64,000 nucleotides of DNA, taken from positions 2,677,211 through 2,741,210 of the forward strand of contig NZ_LT732535.1 of NCBI RefSeq assembly GCF_900156915.1, given 5' to 3'. Shown here piece after piece: positions 7,926-16,678 of the stretch. The notes beneath the pieces were generated by a model, which was not told the origin of the DNA, did no database searches, and was given only the letters and a program-made list of their open reading frames with translations. Numbering within the stretch: position 1 is the first letter of the stretch; each line of letters opens with the position of its first letter. This stretch comes from Sediminibacillus massiliensis (lineage in GTDB: Bacteria > Bacillota > Bacilli > Bacillales > Amphibacillaceae). The translations under genes were made by a program, and so were the position numbers.

Positions 7926-8999
7926 TTACTTCTGCAAAGCTTTCTCTTTTTTGATTTGTTTACTTCTCAACTGTCCGCATGCAGCATCGATATCAGAACC
8001 TTGTTCGACTCTGACACCACAATTGATTCCGTTCTCCAGCAATGTTTCATAAAATGCCAGAATCGACGTCTTCGTACTGCGCTGGTATTGGTTATGCTCA
8101 TCAACCGGGTTATAAGGGATGAGGTTCACATAGGAGAGGTGACGCTTATCCTTTAACAGTTTTACCAGCTGGAGCGCTTCTTCTTTATGATCATTCACAT
8201 CTCGCAATAAAATATATTCAAACGTAATCCTGCGATTCGTCTGCTCCAGGTAGTAATCAATCGCAGGCATCAGTTTTTCCAAAGGAAAAGCTTTATTGAT
8301 CTTCATGATTTTTGTCCGCAGTTCATTATTCGGTGCATGAAGAGAGACCGCTAAGTTGATTTGGATATCTTCATCCGCAAAATCATAAATTCTGTGCGCA
8401 AGCCCGCTTGTTGAGACGGTAATATGTCTGGCGCCAATGGAAAGTCCTTTTTGGTCGTTGACGACCCGGAAAAAGTCCATCATGTTATCATAGTTATCAA
8501 ATGGTTCGCCAATACCCATGACCACGATATGACTGACACGTTCGTCCTTGGCTTTGCTGTCGAGATGATGTTGTACATTCATGATTTGCTCCACGATTTC
8601 TCCACTGGACAAATCACGGTTCTTTCTTAGCAATCCACTTGCACAGAATGTACAGCCAATGTTACAACCGACCTGTGTTGTCACACAAACCGACAATCCA
8701 TAATTAAATCTCATCAACACCGTCTCGATCAGGTTACCGTCCTGTAATTCGAACAGGAATTTAATCGTGCCATCCTTGGATTCCTGTTTGACTGCTTCTT
8801 TCAGTGTCTGAATAACAAAGTTATCTTCCAGTAACTGAATACAATCGTTGTTCAAGTTCTTCATCTCAGCGAATTCGGTGACACGCTTTTTATATAACCA
8901 ATCCCACACCTGTTTAGCGCGGAATTTCTTTTGTCCATTATCCACCAACCAAGAGGTCAGCTGTTCAAAAGTCATCCCATAAATGGATTCTTTTTTCAT
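7926..8999 (-). CDS. rlmN: 23S rRNA (A2503-C2)/tRNA (A37-C2) methyltransferase RlmN
   Basis: A 357-residue radical-SAM methyltransferase. The Cx3Cx2C cluster motif is in [11 protein letters not shown] (near residue 112), followed by the SAM-binding [14 protein letters not shown] segment. The C-terminal [17 protein letters not shown] carries the second catalytic cysteine. An N-terminal RlmN accessory domain ([15 protein letters not shown]) is present. It methylates A2503 in the peptidyl-transferase centre and A37 of some tRNAs through a methyl-cysteine intermediate. Start ATG at 8999 behind GAGGG. Monocistronic by its own terminator and divergent from the secreted-protein gene to the right. 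Confidence 0.95.
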   Translation of the reverse strand: MKKESIYGMTFEQLTSWLVDNGQKKFRAKQVWDWLYKKRVTEFAEMKNLNNDCIQLLEDNFVIQTLKEAVKQESKDGTIKFLFELQDGNLIETVLMRFNYGLSVCVTTQVGCNIGCTFCASGLLRKNRDLSSGEIVEQIMNVQHHLDSKAKDERVSHIVVMGIGEPFDNYDNMMDFFRVVNDQKGLSIGARHITVSTSGLAHRIYDFADEDIQINLAVSLHAPNNELRTKIMKINKAFPLEKLMPAIDYYLEQTNRRITFEYILLRDVNDHKEEALQLVKLLKDKRHLSYVNLIPYNPVDEHNQYQRSTKTSILAFYETLLENGINCGVRVEQGSDIDAACGQLRSKQIKKEKALQK

Positions 9000-9140
9000 T
9001 CATTACCCTCATTTCAAATCTTTACATTTCATCCTTCCCTTATACTACTGAATCTATGCCGATGTAGCAAGTCCCTTACAAGGAGAAAACAAACAAATTG
9101 CGGAAACGGCAATGAATGAAAGAAGTTTTGGGAGTTTCCA

Positions 9141-9169
9141 TTTACAAACAGTACCAGTTATTCTATAAT
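9141..9169 (+). promoter_or_regulatory. Sigma-A promoter of the secreted mini-protein gene
   Basis: TTTACA (9141-9146), a 17 bp spacer and TATAAT (9164-9169) lie 46 bp before the start codon. Confidence 0.65.
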
Positions 9170-9215
9170 TCTTAATAGAGAACAACTCGTTCATTTAACG
9201 GTACGAAGGAGGAAG

Positions 9216-9614
9216 ATGACCTTGCACTACCCGAATATACTAAAAAAAGTAGTATGTTTTATTTTCGTTTTCACTTTATTGACCCCCACTTCTGTCTTTG
9301 CTTCATCTTATTCATCCCAGTACGAGTCGAATGATAACTTTTTACAATCAATCTTCGGTTTTTTGTTTACCTTCAACTTTGGTGACACTCCTCATTCAAA
9401 TAGTGATTCATCTGATCACAAATACAACAAGGATAAAAAGAAAAAAGATGAAAAGCATTATAAAAAGGATAAAGATAATTGGTGGGATTGCTGGTGGGAC
9501 TGGGATTGGGATTACAAGCACAAAGACAAATGCGGCAAGCATAAGAAAGACTGGAATAATAAACACGGATGTACAGACTCCGCAGATATATGGAAGAAAT
9601 GGTACTTTCATTAA
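9216..9614 (+). CDS. Secreted Lys/Asp/Trp-rich low-complexity protein
   Basis: This 132-residue ORF has its own promoter, an AAGGAGG ribosome site, and a terminator, so it looks like a real gene. Residues 1-32 form a Sec signal peptide (Lys pair, hydrophobic core VVCFIFVFTLLTP, then VFASS). The mature part begins with an FLFTFNFG aromatic stretch, followed by a Lys/Asp/His-rich region (HKYNKDKKKKDEKHYKKDKD). It then has a Trp-dense segment, NWWDCWWDWDWDYKHKDKC, with cysteines at the ends, and finally a charged tail. I do not recognise a family. Composition suggests an extracellular polyampholyte that might bind the wall or metals; that is speculation. Confidence 0.65.
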   Translation: MTLHYPNILKKVVCFIFVFTLLTPTSVFASSYSSQYESNDNFLQSIFGFLFTFNFGDTPHSNSDSSDHKYNKDKKKKDEKHYKKDKDNWWDCWWDWDWDYKHKDKCGKHKKDWNNKHGCTDSADIWKKWYFH

Positions 9615-9628
9615 TACAGTATTCTTGT

Positions 9629-9659
9629 AAAAGCATGGCCAGAGTCGGTCATGCTTTTT
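9629..9659 (+). terminator. Terminator after secreted mini-protein gene
   Basis: AAAGCATGGCC-AGAGTC-GGTCATGCTTTTT forms a hairpin with a T run. Confidence 0.8.
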
Positions 9660-9817
9660 GCTGTTTTCACCATCACACATGCTCCGTTTTCGGCCTTACA
9701 TTCCCTTTACCCTATCAAGTTTATATATAGACAAGCAATTACGTTGAAATGCTACCCGTAACCGCAAAACCGTGATATCCTATATTATGGAAATGCCAAC
9801 AAAGCAGGTGATCCATT

Positions 9818-11428
9818 TTGGAAAGTGATTTGTTACAAAAGGCAAAAGAGTATCAAAAAAAGAAACATTGGAAAGAAGCCGCCAATTGCTTCAGCCAGTA
9901 CATGAAACTAAATAAACACCAATGCCCGGAGACCGCCTTCGTGGCATATGCTCGCTCTCTTAGAATTATCGGCAAAACAGATGCAGCGGAGGAAATCCTT
10001 CAAAAAGGGTTGGAGCAGCATCCTGAAAGCCAGCGAATATTAGTAGAGATTCATAATTTAGACGATTTTACAGGAAATTGGACAAATGCAGAAGAAATCG
10101 CAAAATTGCTTGTGAGAAGGCACCCCGATAATGATGATTATTACTTTCGTCTTGGAAGGACTTACTCCTTTCTGTCGGAATATGAGAAGGCTAAAAAAGC
10201 TTACCGGAAGGCATTGGAACTGACCCATGGCCTGTCTTTTGATGAGTTGACAGGAAAGATTCAGAAAGGGATTTCAGAAGAACCATCAGGTATGAGCTCA
10301 AAATACATTTTCATCGATGGGAAAAATAATCTTGGTGCATTTATCCATAGGTACAATAACAAACGATATTTCACCAAAATATCCAAATATCACAATCCAA
10401 AAACCGGTGCAGGACGGGAAGAAACCTTTTACAAAGAAATAGTGAAAGAATTCCCAAGTTTAAGAGGTACAGTGCCGGAATTTGTCGATGCACAAATCAT
10501 TGATAAGATTTCTTATCTGACAATCGAAATGATCGAAACCTTTCCAATGGAAGAAGATCATTACAGGCAGATTCTTTTATTATCCCAAAAGCTTACCAGC
10601 GTAAGGTTTGGGGACATTGCCTCTAAGCACCCAAAGCCGGAGTATGTATTTCAATTTAAAAAAGGACGGGCAATTTCAGTTGTCCATTTCTTCACCCAAA
10701 TTCACGAAAAATACTACAATGAGAAAGTATTTGAATCTTTAAAGTTGATCGCCAGGCAGCATAAATACCCTGATGCTGTTGTTCAAATAATTGGCCGTCT
10801 TGAAAAAGCTATTATGGACAACCGATTATTTAAATACCTCAATCCAAGCGAACACTATAGTCTGCTTCATGGGGACTTTGCCTTCCAGAATATCTTAATC
10901 GACAAAAAAGATGGGCAGCCAAAGGTTATCGACTGGACCTCCTATACAACCGGGCCACACTTCATTGATATCGCCAGGTTTTTGACAAGTTTGTTGCTTC
11001 CCTACTCCACCATCAAAACACTTTTTCTGGAAGATGATCAGCTCGGAAAAGACCTTACCTTGATCGAACATATTTTTTTCCTTTATGCATTGGTCCTTTT
11101 TTATTTTCAAAAACTGGGTCGAAAAGGTATTGAAACAGAGTTATCCATCTACTTACTCCCGGCTATAGAAGATTTGGAAAAATTAGTTTTGACATGGACG
11201 TTAACCGAGGAGGGAAACCAATTGCAGGAAGAGTACAAGCAATATGAAGATGAAATAAAACAAAAGGATTTAAAAATTGAACAATTGCAGCAGAAGAACC
11301 AAGTATTGAAAGAGGAGCGGAAAAATTTACACCGACGGCTGGAGGATACGCTGAACAGCAAGTCCTGGAAGTTGACCGCCCCACTACGTATCTTTCAGGA
11401 ACGCAGAGTGAATAAAAAGCATTTCTAA
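9818..11428 (+). CDS. TPR / APH-fold kinase / coiled-coil fusion protein
   Basis: A 536-residue cytoplasmic protein with three parts. Residues 1-145 contain tetratricopeptide helices (for example DDYYFRLGRTYSFLSEYEKAKKAYRKALEL, shown by its spacing of aromatic and alanine positions). Residues about 165-450 are an aminoglycoside-phosphotransferase/choline-kinase-like domain with the catalytic loop HGDFAFQNILID and the metal-binding IDWTSYTTGPHFIDIARF. Residues about 465-515 form a coiled coil, ending in LNSKSWKLTAPLRIF, a tail often seen at the C-end of surface-polysaccharide glycosyltransferases. The start is TTG at 9818, with AGGTGA upstream as the only ribosome site. It probably phosphorylates a small molecule or sugar in envelope synthesis, but the substrate is unknown. 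Monocistronic, ending at a terminator. Confidence 0.7.
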   Translation: MESDLLQKAKEYQKKKHWKEAANCFSQYMKLNKHQCPETAFVAYARSLRIIGKTDAAEEILQKGLEQHPESQRILVEIHNLDDFTGNWTNAEEIAKLLVRRHPDNDDYYFRLGRTYSFLSEYEKAKKAYRKALELTHGLSFDELTGKIQKGISEEPSGMSSKYIFIDGKNNLGAFIHRYNNKRYFTKISKYHNPKTGAGREETFYKEIVKEFPSLRGTVPEFVDAQIIDKISYLTIEMIETFPMEEDHYRQILLLSQKLTSVRFGDIASKHPKPEYVFQFKKGRAISVVHFFTQIHEKYYNEKVFESLKLIARQHKYPDAVVQIIGRLEKAIMDNRLFKYLNPSEHYSLLHGDFAFQNILIDKKDGQPKVIDWTSYTTGPHFIDIARFLTSLLLPYSTIKTLFLEDDQLGKDLTLIEHIFFLYALVLFYFQKLGRKGIETELSIYLLPAIEDLEKLVLTWTLTEEGNQLQEEYKQYEDEIKQKDLKIEQLQQKNQVLKEERKNLHRRLEDTLNSKSWKLTAPLRIFQERRVNKKHF

Positions 11429-11457
11429 CGCCGAAAAAAACCAAAACACTTCGTTTT

Positions 11458-11494
11458 AAAGCATGACCATCAAAAGGTCATGCTTCTTATTTTT
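11458..11494 (+). terminator. Terminator after the TPR-kinase gene
   Basis: AAAGCATGACC-ATCAAAA-GGTCATGCTTCTTATTTTT hairpin. Confidence 0.75.
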
Positions 11495-11571
11495 CATCAA
11501 AAAATTGTCATACATCTCCCTGATTTGTAGATACTGAGAACAGGCTAACAAATACAGGAGGTGTTATACAT

Positions 11572-14562
11572 ATGGGAGAAAAAAGTTTCACCCTAAAGCT
11601 GAACGACCAGGAGATCCAGGCGAAAGAAGGACAATCCATTCTGGAAGCAGCACTGGAGAACAATATTTATATCCCCGGGATCTGTTCCTCCCAGCCTGAT
11701 CTTGGTGTCGGCGTCATCCAAACATGTGACACTTGTTATGTACAAGTCAATGGCAAATTGGAGCGCGCATGTGCGACACAAGCGGAACCAAATATGAAAG
11801 TCGACTCTGTGTCCGAAACAGCAAAAGAAGCTCAATTGGAGGGCATGTCCAGAATACTCAAAAACCATGAGCTATATTGTACCGTATGTGATAACAATAA
11901 CGGAAACTGTGTCGTCCATAACACGGCAGAGTACTTGGAACTTGAACATCAGAAATACGAATTCAAACCGAAGCCATACCCGCCTGATAATTCCCATCCT
12001 TTTTACAGGTATGAGCCAGATCAATGTATTTTATGCGGCCTTTGTGTAGAAGCATGTCAAGATCTCCAGGTCAGCGAAGTCTTGAGCATCGATTGGGAAA
12101 GAGAACAACCAAGGGTTATTTGGGACAATGATGTCCCGATAGACCAATCTTCTTGTGTATCGTGCGGGCATTGTGTTTCTGTTTGTCCGTGTAATGCCTT
12201 GATGGAAAAGTCGATGCTTGGCAATGCAGGGTTTATGACCGGAATTCCGCAAAATATTCTCGAGCCGATGATCGATTTAACAAAAGAAGTAGAACCAGGC
12301 TACAAGGAGATATTTACAATATCCAATGTCGAAGCAGCGATGCGGGAAGCCAGAATCAAAAAAACAAAGACAGTGTGTACGTACTGCGGTGTTGGTTGTA
12401 GTTTCGAAGTATGGACAAAGGACAGGGAAATACTTCGAGTTCAGCCTATGGAAGACGCACCGGTCAACGGTATTTCCACTTGTGTAAAAGGTAAATTCGG
12501 GTGGGAGTTCGTCAACAGCGAGGAACGACTGACCAAACCGCTCATCCGTAAGGGCGATAAATTCTATGAAGCTACGTGGGATGAGGCCCTTTCACTTATG
12601 GCCGAAAAATTCCAGCACATCAAAGAGCAAGATGGACCTGATGCACTTGGCTTTATTGCCTCTTCCAAATGTACCAATGAAGAAAATTATCTATTCCAGA
12701 AACTGGCCAGATCCGTATTCGGCACGAACAATATCGACAACTGTTCACGCTATTGCCAAACGCCGGCTTCAGCTGGATTGATGCGGACGGTCGGTATCGG
12801 GGGCGACTCGGGTACGATGGAAGATATCGCAAATGCCGACCTTGTCATGGTAGTCGGCGCCAACCCTTCGGAATCTCATCCTGTACTCGCAACAAGAGTT
12901 AAGCGCGCTCATAAGCTTCACAATCAAAAACTGATTGTTTCAGATTTAAGGAAAAATGAACTGGCTGACAGGGCGGATCTTTTCATTCACCCTAAACCTG
13001 GTACAGACCTTGTCTGGCTGTCAGCTGTTACAAAGTACTTCTTTGACCAAGGCTGGGAAGATAAAAAGTTCCTGGAAGAACGGGTAAACCAAGTAGACGA
13101 GTATAGAAACTCCCTTGAAAAGTACACATTGGAATATGCCGAGGAAATAACAGGTTTATCAAAGGAAACCATCATTCAAGTGGCAGAAATGATTCATGCG
13201 TCGAAGGGCACATGTATCTTGTGGGCAATGGGTGTCACCCAGCACATGGGAGGTACTGACACCAGTACGGCAATTAGCAACCTTCTCTTGGTCACAGGCA
13301 ACTATGGAAAGCCAGGAGGAGGAGCCTTCCCTCTCCGCGGCCATAATAATGTTCAAGGGGCCAGCGATTTTGGGACAATGCCTAACTGGCTGCCTGGGTA
13401 TGAACCAGTCGAAAATGACGAAGTCCGTTCCCGTTATGAAAAAGCATGGGGAACGAAAATACCGAAGAAACCCGGATTGAATAATCATCAGGTCGTAGAA
13501 GCCATCTCAGAAGGCAACGTCAAGGGAATGTACCTGTTCGGTGAAGAAATGGCCTTAGTTGACTCGAATATCAACTATGTACACGAGGCCTTCGAAAAAC
13601 TTGATTTCTTCGTTGTACAGGACATCTTCTTCTCAAAAACGGCACAGTTTGCGGATGTCGTTTTACCAGCAGCTCCTAGCCTGGAAAAGGAAGGTACCTT
13701 TACCAATACCGAAAGACGGATCCAGCGCTTTTACCAAGTGCTTGAGCCGCTTGGCGACTGCAAGCCGGATTGGGAAATATTCAGGGATTTCGCCAATAAA
13801 CTGGGGGCTGGCTGGGAATATAACCACCCTTCCGACATAATGGATGAAGTGGCAAAATTGGCACCGATCTTTGCCGGCGTGAGTTACCAACGACTCGAAG
13901 GCTGGGACAGCCAGATTTGGCCGGTTAAAGCAAATGGAGACAGCACGCCGCTTTTGTACACGGATAAGTTTAAATTTTTGGATGGTAAGGCACGTCTTTT
14001 CCCTGTGGATTGGACCAAACCATTGGAAATGGGCGATGAGTTTGACCTCCATCTGAATAACGGAAGACTGTTGGAACAATTCCATGAAGGCAACATGACG
14101 GACAGATCAGAAGGAATCCATCACATCGTGCCGAATCCTTGGCTGGAAGTGTCACATGAACTCGCCAAAGAACGGAACCTTGAAACAGGATCACTCGTCC
14201 GGCTCACCTCTCCATACGGAAAAGTGCAAATCCGTGTGTTAGTGACAGACCGTGTCAAAGGTAAAGAGTTATACTTGCCGATGAATACGAGAGTTAACCA
14301 GGAGGCTGTAAATAAACTGACAAGCAGCTATTATGACAAAGATACGCACACACCAAACTATAAAGAAACACAGGTAAAGATGGAATTATTGGAGAAAACA
14401 GGAGAATCGCCCCTGCCTGAACATAACCACAGGTTCGGTAATCCTCAACCGCATATCGGTGTAGAGGTCGAGAAAAAGTGGAGCCGTCCAGATTTCACAT
14501 CTATTCCTGAAACCTTGGAAAGCGAGGGGTTATTCGATGGCCAAAGCGATACAGCAAATTGA
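11572..14562 (+). CDS. Formate dehydrogenase alpha subunit (Mo/Fe-S, NAD type)
   Basis: A 996-residue enzyme that matches the long formate dehydrogenase alpha subunits of Bacillus (YjgC/YrhE type). In order: an N-terminal [2Fe-2S] domain (Cys38, 52, 55, 67); a His-Cys3 cluster site (His99, Cys103, 106, 113); two [4Fe-4S] ferredoxin motifs (Cys152-162 and 195-205); and the molybdopterin catalytic domain with its own [4Fe-4S] ligands Cys269, 272, 276 and 304. Cys395 in CSRYCQTP is the predicted molybdenum ligand, so this is a cysteine rather than selenocysteine form. The C-terminal molybdopterin dinucleotide-binding domain follows. It oxidises formate to CO2. ATG at 11572 behind AGGAGGTG. It overlaps the DUF1641 gene by 26 bp and heads a four-gene operon. 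Confidence 0.92.
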   Translation: MGEKSFTLKLNDQEIQAKEGQSILEAALENNIYIPGICSSQPDLGVGVIQTCDTCYVQVNGKLERACATQAEPNMKVDSVSETAKEAQLEGMSRILKNHELYCTVCDNNNGNCVVHNTAEYLELEHQKYEFKPKPYPPDNSHPFYRYEPDQCILCGLCVEACQDLQVSEVLSIDWEREQPRVIWDNDVPIDQSSCVSCGHCVSVCPCNALMEKSMLGNAGFMTGIPQNILEPMIDLTKEVEPGYKEIFTISNVEAAMREARIKKTKTVCTYCGVGCSFEVWTKDREILRVQPMEDAPVNGISTCVKGKFGWEFVNSEERLTKPLIRKGDKFYEATWDEALSLMAEKFQHIKEQDGPDALGFIASSKCTNEENYLFQKLARSVFGTNNIDNCSRYCQTPASAGLMRTVGIGGDSGTMEDIANADLVMVVGANPSESHPVLATRVKRAHKLHNQKLIVSDLRKNELADRADLFIHPKPGTDLVWLSAVTKYFFDQGWEDKKFLEERVNQVDEYRNSLEKYTLEYAEEITGLSKETIIQVAEMIHASKGTCILWAMGVTQHMGGTDTSTAISNLLLVTGNYGKPGGGAFPLRGHNNVQGASDFGTMPNWLPGYEPVENDEVRSRYEKAWGTKIPKKPGLNNHQVVEAISEGNVKGMYLFGEEMALVDSNINYVHEAFEKLDFFVVQDIFFSKTAQFADVVLPAAPSLEKEGTFTNTERRIQRFYQVLEPLGDCKPDWEIFRDFANKLGAGWEYNHPSDIMDEVAKLAPIFAGVSYQRLEGWDSQIWPVKANGDSTPLLYTDKFKFLDGKARLFPVDWTKPLEMGDEFDLHLNNGRLLEQFHEGNMTDRSEGIHHIVPNPWLEVSHELAKERNLETGSLVRLTSPYGKVQIRVLVTDRVKGKELYLPMNTRVNQEAVNKLTSSYYDKDTHTPNYKETQVKMELLEKTGESPLPEHNHRFGNPQPHIGVEVEKKWSRPDFTSIPETLESEGLFDGQSDTAN

Positions 14563-15028
14563 ACGGGAAGAGAGCAATGTGGAAGAAGAACGCTCAGAGG
14601 ATTTATCGGCAATCCTAAAGCAAATAGCTGATAACCGCGAAGTAATCGAGGAAAGTCTCAGCATATTGCAGGAACTGCACAAATCCGGTGTTCTGCCCAT
14701 GATAAAAGGACTCCTCCAAACAAGAGAAAAAGTCGGTTCTATCGCTATAGAACAGATCAACCAGCCCGGCATGCACAACATTATCAAAAACGCGATGAGC
14801 GGAATGGCGCTCTTGTCAGCAATCGATCCTGACCAGTTAAAACAATTCAGTGACGGTTTAACCCATGGCATGCAAAAAGCAGCCGAAACAAGTTCAAATG
14901 ACAAACAGGTCGGTATGTGGGGATTGATGAAGTCGATGAGAGATCCCAATGTCAAAACATCGTTGAATACCATGATGCACTTTTTAAATGGGCTGGGAGA
15001 AGGCTTGAACAGTAAACAAACTCATTAA
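14537..15028 (+). CDS. DUF1641 protein, formate dehydrogenase partner
   Basis: A 163-residue, largely helical acidic protein. It contains the DUF1641 core: IADNREVIEESLSILQELHKSGVLPMIKGLL, recognised by its helix pattern, and a C-terminal GLMKSMRDPNVKTSLNTMMHFLNGLG. In B. subtilis the equivalent gene (yjgD) also overlaps the formate dehydrogenase gene. The overlap here is 26 bp, with GAGGGG inside the upstream gene as ribosome site, so translation is coupled. Its biochemical role is not established; assembly or electron-transfer partner of the dehydrogenase is the usual guess. No cysteines that could hold a cluster are visible. Confidence 0.85.
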   Translation: MAKAIQQIEREESNVEEERSEDLSAILKQIADNREVIEESLSILQELHKSGVLPMIKGLLQTREKVGSIAIEQINQPGMHNIIKNAMSGMALLSAIDPDQLKQFSDGLTHGMQKAAETSSNDKQVGMWGLMKSMRDPNVKTSLNTMMHFLNGLGEGLNSKQTH

Positions 15029-15044
15029 TAAGGATGTGGCTCCT

Positions 15045-15266
15045 TTGATTACCCATAAACTTTCTATTCCTGACCTCCAAAAGGAAGATGAACAAAAAAT
15101 CAGTGATGCTCTGCACGATGTGTGGGGCGTCCGCAATGTCAAAATCAATGTACAGACGAAAGAAGCGATCATTTCCTATGATGAAAATGCAGGTGCTTTA
15201 CATGACTTCCAGCAAGCCATCATGGATGTTGGCTATGAAGCAAACGAATTGGAAAGCGAAATGTAA
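15045..15266 (+). CDS. HMA-like small protein lacking the CxxC metal site
   Basis: A 73-residue protein with the beta-alpha-beta-beta-alpha-beta spacing of heavy-metal-associated (CopZ/MerP-like) domains: KLSIPDLQKEDEQKISDAL, then VWGVRNVKINVQTKEAIISYDEN, then FQQAIMDVGYEANEL. The loop that normally holds GMTCxxC reads IPDLQKEDE, so the metal-binding cysteines are absent. TTG at 15045 is preferred because AAGG sits 11 nt upstream; a GTG at 15036 is too close to the ribosome site. The gene follows DUF1641 by 16 nt in the formate dehydrogenase operon. It may be a protein-protein docking domain in that complex; this is inference from context only. Confidence 0.7.
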   Translation: MITHKLSIPDLQKEDEQKISDALHDVWGVRNVKINVQTKEAIISYDENAGALHDFQQAIMDVGYEANELESEM

Positions 15267-15280
15267 AAGGAGGCTATCCG

Positions 15281-15412
15281 GTGAGCAGAATTTGTGAAGT
15301 TTGCGGCAGAATAGAAGACATACTGGAAGAAGACCATAAATACGACATTTTGGATGTGTGTCCGCAATGCACGGAACATGTCGTCCACCCACTTTCAGAT
15401 ATAAGTGAATGA
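15281..15412 (+). CDS. 43-residue double-CxxC (zinc-ribbon-like) protein
   Basis: This short frame starts with GTG at 15281 behind a strong AAAGGAGG site and ends with TGA. The protein begins MSRICEVCGRIEDILEE and continues to a second knuckle, DVCPQCTEHVV, giving two CxxC pairs 21 residues apart. That is the spacing of a rubredoxin- or zinc-ribbon-like fold. It is the last gene of the formate dehydrogenase operon and lies 14 nt after the HMA-like gene, just before the terminator. I do not recognise a named family. It could bind zinc or iron and serve maturation or regulation of the enzyme; this is inference. Confidence 0.7.
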   Translation: MSRICEVCGRIEDILEEDHKYDILDVCPQCTEHVVHPLSDISE

Positions 15413-15429
15413 AACATAAAATACAAATG

Positions 15430-15474
15430 AAAAAAGGTTCCCTCATCACGCTTCGATGATCGGAACCTTTTTTG
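15430..15474. terminator. Terminator of the formate dehydrogenase operon
   Basis: AAAAAAGGTTCC-CTCATC...GATGATCGGAACCTTTTTT is nearly symmetric and could work for both the operon and the convergent formate channel gene. Confidence 0.8.
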
Positions 15475-15577
15475 ACTAATCCGTTTTCTTGTCGATATAA
15501 CACTAACTAAAGCGATCTCCGATATGTAGTCATCATGGTAATGTTGTCGTTAATGCATTTTCCTTAATCAACTTGAT

Positions 15578-16354
15578 CTACACATCCTGTCTTAAATAAG
15601 CATACCAGTACATCGCTCCGACAAAAATGGCACCCCCGACGGCATTACCAAGGAAGACGGCGACAAAGTTCGCCAAATATTCCCCCCACGTAAAATATCC
15701 TTCAAAAATGGCAGCTGGAATGACGAACATATTGGCGACAACGTGTTGAAAACCGATAGCGACAAATGCCATAATCGGAAACCAAATGCCGAGAATCTTA
15801 CCGGCTACATCGTCTGCCGCATAACAAAGCCAAACCGCAAGACAAACAAGCCAGTTGGCGCCTATCCCTGACACAAACGCATGGAAAAAGGAATCCTCTA
15901 CTTTATGTCCTGCAATGGATACCGTTGTTTCAAGATATGGGCCGGTTCCAGTCAAACCAAGAATATGCCCAAAAAAATATGCAACGAAAATAGCACCGAT
16001 AAAGTTAGTGATCGTGATAATCGACCAATTTCTAATAATATCCATCGTCTTAATTTTTCCTGCAAATCTTGCGGTTGCCACTGCCATCATATTGCCTGTA
16101 AGCAGTTCACCTCCAGCCAACAAGACAAATACAAGGCCGACCGGAAAGACCAATCCGCCTATGAGTGCTGTCATCGATCCCCATACTTCTTCTGGCATGT
16201 CTCCGGTAACCCGGATATCCAGTAAAAAACCCAATGAAATGAATGCGCCAGCCAGGAAACCAAGAACAGCTTGCGTTGTAAGCGGCAAACCAGCCTTCTT
16301 CTCCCCATGCTCCATAGCCAGACGCGCAGTTTCTTTCGGTGGGTTGAATGCCAT
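15578..16354 (-). CDS. Formate/nitrite transporter (FNT) family channel
   Basis: A 258-residue membrane protein with the six helices of the FocA/NirC family. Family positions seen are the LAGAFISLGFLL first helix, GGELLTGNMMAVA, which marks the omega loop and inner constriction (Leu-Thr-Gly-Asn), and NWLVCLAVWL in the fourth helix. FNT proteins form pentamers and carry formate, nitrite or similar monovalent anions. Convergence with the formate dehydrogenase operon suggests formate uptake or release. The ATG at 16354 is chosen because AAAGG lies 8 nt upstream; an in-frame GTG at 16360 is too near that site. Confidence 0.88.
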   Translation of the reverse strand: MAFNPPKETARLAMEHGEKKAGLPLTTQAVLGFLAGAFISLGFLLDIRVTGDMPEEVWGSMTALIGGLVFPVGLVFVLLAGGELLTGNMMAVATARFAGKIKTMDIIRNWSIITITNFIGAIFVAYFFGHILGLTGTGPYLETTVSIAGHKVEDSFFHAFVSGIGANWLVCLAVWLCYAADDVAGKILGIWFPIMAFVAIGFQHVVANMFVIPAAIFEGYFTWGEYLANFVAVFLGNAVGGAIFVGAMYWYAYLRQDV

Positions 16355-16360
16355 GTTCAC

Positions 16361-16678
16361 TACCTTCTTTCTTTACTTTTTCAAGAGAAAAAGATACTTG
16401 CAAAGATATCCGTTATAGTTTGCAACAATATAAAAAAGGTATGCATTCAACCTTCTCGGACTAGTGTTCAGTTGGAAATTTGCCAACTCTTGTTCGTTCA
16501 GCACCTTGCTCGTTTTATTTAGCGATTTTAACCAACTAAAAATAGAAAATTTAGATAATTTGTATATACACTATCCCGGCGTTCAATGTTAGTATGTAAA
16601 TTAACATTACATGGAGCGATACATTTATTAACAAATTATTGACCATTACATACTTTGCGATGAAGGGTGAGGAAAAAT
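16361..16678. other. Divergent promoter region between channel and flavoprotein genes
   Basis: AT-rich spacer of about 320 bp without a gene-like frame. It must hold the promoters of both divergent genes, but I could not identify convincing -35/-10 pairs or an operator. Confidence 0.4.
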
